From Dichomitus squalens LYAD-421 SS1 (taxonomy: Eukaryota; Basidiomycota; Agaricomycetes; Polyporales; Polyporaceae): a stretch of DNA of 64,000 nucleotides. The notes below the pieces were generated by a model that saw only the letters and a program-made list of their open reading frames with translations, had not been told where the DNA came from and ran no database searches. This document shows positions 62,600 through 64,000 of the stretch, one piece after another (within the stretch, counting starts at the first letter, position 1; each line of letters opens with the position of its first letter). A program made the translations under genes and the position numbers. The DNA is taken from NCBI RefSeq assembly GCF_000275845.1, contig NW_006766914.1, positions 94,875 through 158,874 on the forward strand, read 5' to 3'.

Positions 62600-64000
62600 C
62601 GCTCGAACTCTTTGCCTGTGCCTCGTTCTCAAAGGCTCGATGCAGAAACTTGTACGCATTACTCTCTGGTAGACGGTACGTGAGGAGCACCACTATTGAG
62701 TCCCATTACCGAACCCTACTGATGAGGCCACCTTCAGGTCATCGCAAGTATCGCAATCGGGCGCGCTCAAGTCGAACGTCAGAAGTGTCAGCCTCCCTCC
62801 TGTGTCGGTGGCTCCCATCACGGCAGCTCCACTGCTGCATGGTACGCGTGCCAGTGGCATGAGAGGTTGATCGCATCTGTATCAGCAACTGTTTCGACTG
62901 TGATCCCAGTCCGTTCCGCTGTTCTGCTTGTCGCTGTATCGTACCGTGTAGCCATACGACGACATCCAACTTTATACAGTATCAATCAATTTGCATATAA
63001 TGACATGTTTCAACAACAACCGTCCCTGCCCGACCAGAACCGGACGCGACCCGAGCGCAACTAGCTGCAACCAATAACAAACAAGCTGACCCGAAGTATG
63101 GTTGTATGATATCGTGCGACCATACCACCTTATCCAACCGCATACAGCCAAAGTAGGGAAATCAGTAGAATTGAGATTACGGTCGGGGTTCCCTACTAAT
63201 TACCGTACTAATCGACCTAATACAACTAAGCCCATGTCGATTCTCACTGGGCTTCATGGCTTACCTCGAGCCTCTCCTTTTCATAGATTTTTCCCCTGTC
63301 GAAAACCACGGAATGCCTGGCGTACCACAAAGATGAGGGTTTGGTGGCCCACTGCGTGAAGCGCCATATTACAGTGGCGGGGAACATGCTGGGAATTTGC
63401 GTATTCCGCGCATATCACCCACGGATTCCCCAGTAAATCCCCCTTTGATGGGAATCTGGTGGGAACATGCACATTCTCTCCAGATTCCCTCAACATCCCC
63501 AACCGCTTGTGCAGATTTCTATTATAAGGGGGACTTGCCTGCCCAAAATTCACCTATCCGTCCGCGATGACGTCGTCGTATGGTCCCATATCAACCTGCC
63601 ATCGCGTCCACATCTTGACTTCGTACTTCTTGCATTCCCTTCGTATGCCTATCTTCCCCTTGGTACGTCCTGACCATTGACTCTCGGATGGCAGCTGATG
63701 TGTTAACATGCAGGTGTTCTCTCATAAATACATCTGCTGATCAGGGCAATAGTACGTCTCTAGTGTTGCGTGTGAAGTCCCAAAGTCTGATGGCTGCCGC
63801 ATCTAGTAGGTTGTCCCGCGTTTATCGATTGTCCTTGATTAAGACTGTGAGTACCCAGTTTCAACGCTACAGTGTACTGCTAATCCTTTCTAAGCAGAAC
63901 TCAAATATCGACATGGTGAGTGCATATATGCATGTATTGCGCGTGCCATCTCAGCTGTGTCTGATGTCCAATTGTAAGCCAGCATCGCTGTGCTGGCGGC
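62600..64000. other. no confident gene to window end
   Basis: Nothing with a family signature. A cluster of related GC-rich motifs (GGGAACATGC at 63380-63389 and 63461-63470, with GGGAAT and GGATTCCCC nearby) suggests a degraded repeat at 63.37-63.51 kb. A TATAAG near 63523 precedes a short frame with a possible donor, too little to call. Confidence 0.4.

Noticed and set aside
63567..63750. Frame with HLDFVLLAFPSYAYLPL resembling a UGT N-terminus
   Set aside because: Similarity is only to the hydrophobic start; the GH motif is absent, a stop follows the next possible exon and no downstream UGT blocks exist.

Overview
The window is nuclear DNA of a filamentous basidiomycete, most likely an agaricomycete. 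Evidence: nearly every gene is cut by many short (about 45-80 nt) GT-AG introns, several families are typical of mushroom-forming fungi (DUF6533 seven-helix proteins, soluble GT1 glycosyltransferases without a membrane anchor), and core proteins such as eS4, Ufd4 and Snm1/Pso2 are of eukaryotic type. All gene models come from reading the sequence. For the UGT, DnaJ, eS4, WLM and Ser/Pro-rich genes the proposed exons sum to multiples of three.

Layout. 1-9.2 kb: two intact UDP-glycosyltransferase (UGT) genes on +, separated by a tRNA-Arg(ACG) and a decayed UGT. 9.2-22 kb: single-copy genes, namely a small GHNH-repeat protein, a ubiquitin-like/WLM (Wss1-type) metalloprotease, a Ser/Pro-rich disordered protein, a DUF6533 membrane protein and a DnaJ/X-domain chaperone. 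22-27.8 kb: a second UGT group on the opposite strand (intact UGT, decayed UGT, then another tRNA-Arg), preceded by an 834-bp exact repeat on both sides of a 27-N assembly gap. 28-43 kb: a single-pass membrane protein, then four DUF6533 genes on -, interrupted by a site-2 protease gene on +. 43.5-61.2 kb: a compact housekeeping block with a Ufd4/TRIP12-type HECT ubiquitin ligase, the Ntr1/TFIP11 spliceosome-disassembly factor, ribosomal protein eS4, the Snm1/Pso2 interstrand-crosslink nuclease and an AKR7-type aldo-keto reductase. 61.2-64 kb: almost gene-free, with one relic.

The most notable structures are: (1) an inverted pair of roughly 4-kb modules, each tRNA-Arg / decayed UGT / intact UGT, with nearly equal spacing; (2) a 453-bp MITE with 24-bp terminal inverted repeats and a TA target duplication, inserted 76 bp upstream of the Ntr1/TFIP11 start codon and packed with AACCCATA motifs; (3) a head-to-tail DUF6533 array; (4) a gap-flanking duplication with a chimeric junction that looks like misassembly. 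The genes do not form an evident single pathway. Functional themes are sugar conjugation (UGTs, AKR), membrane-protein families (DUF6533, S2P), ubiquitin (HECT, UBL-WLM, UBZ) and crosslink repair (WLM, Snm1).
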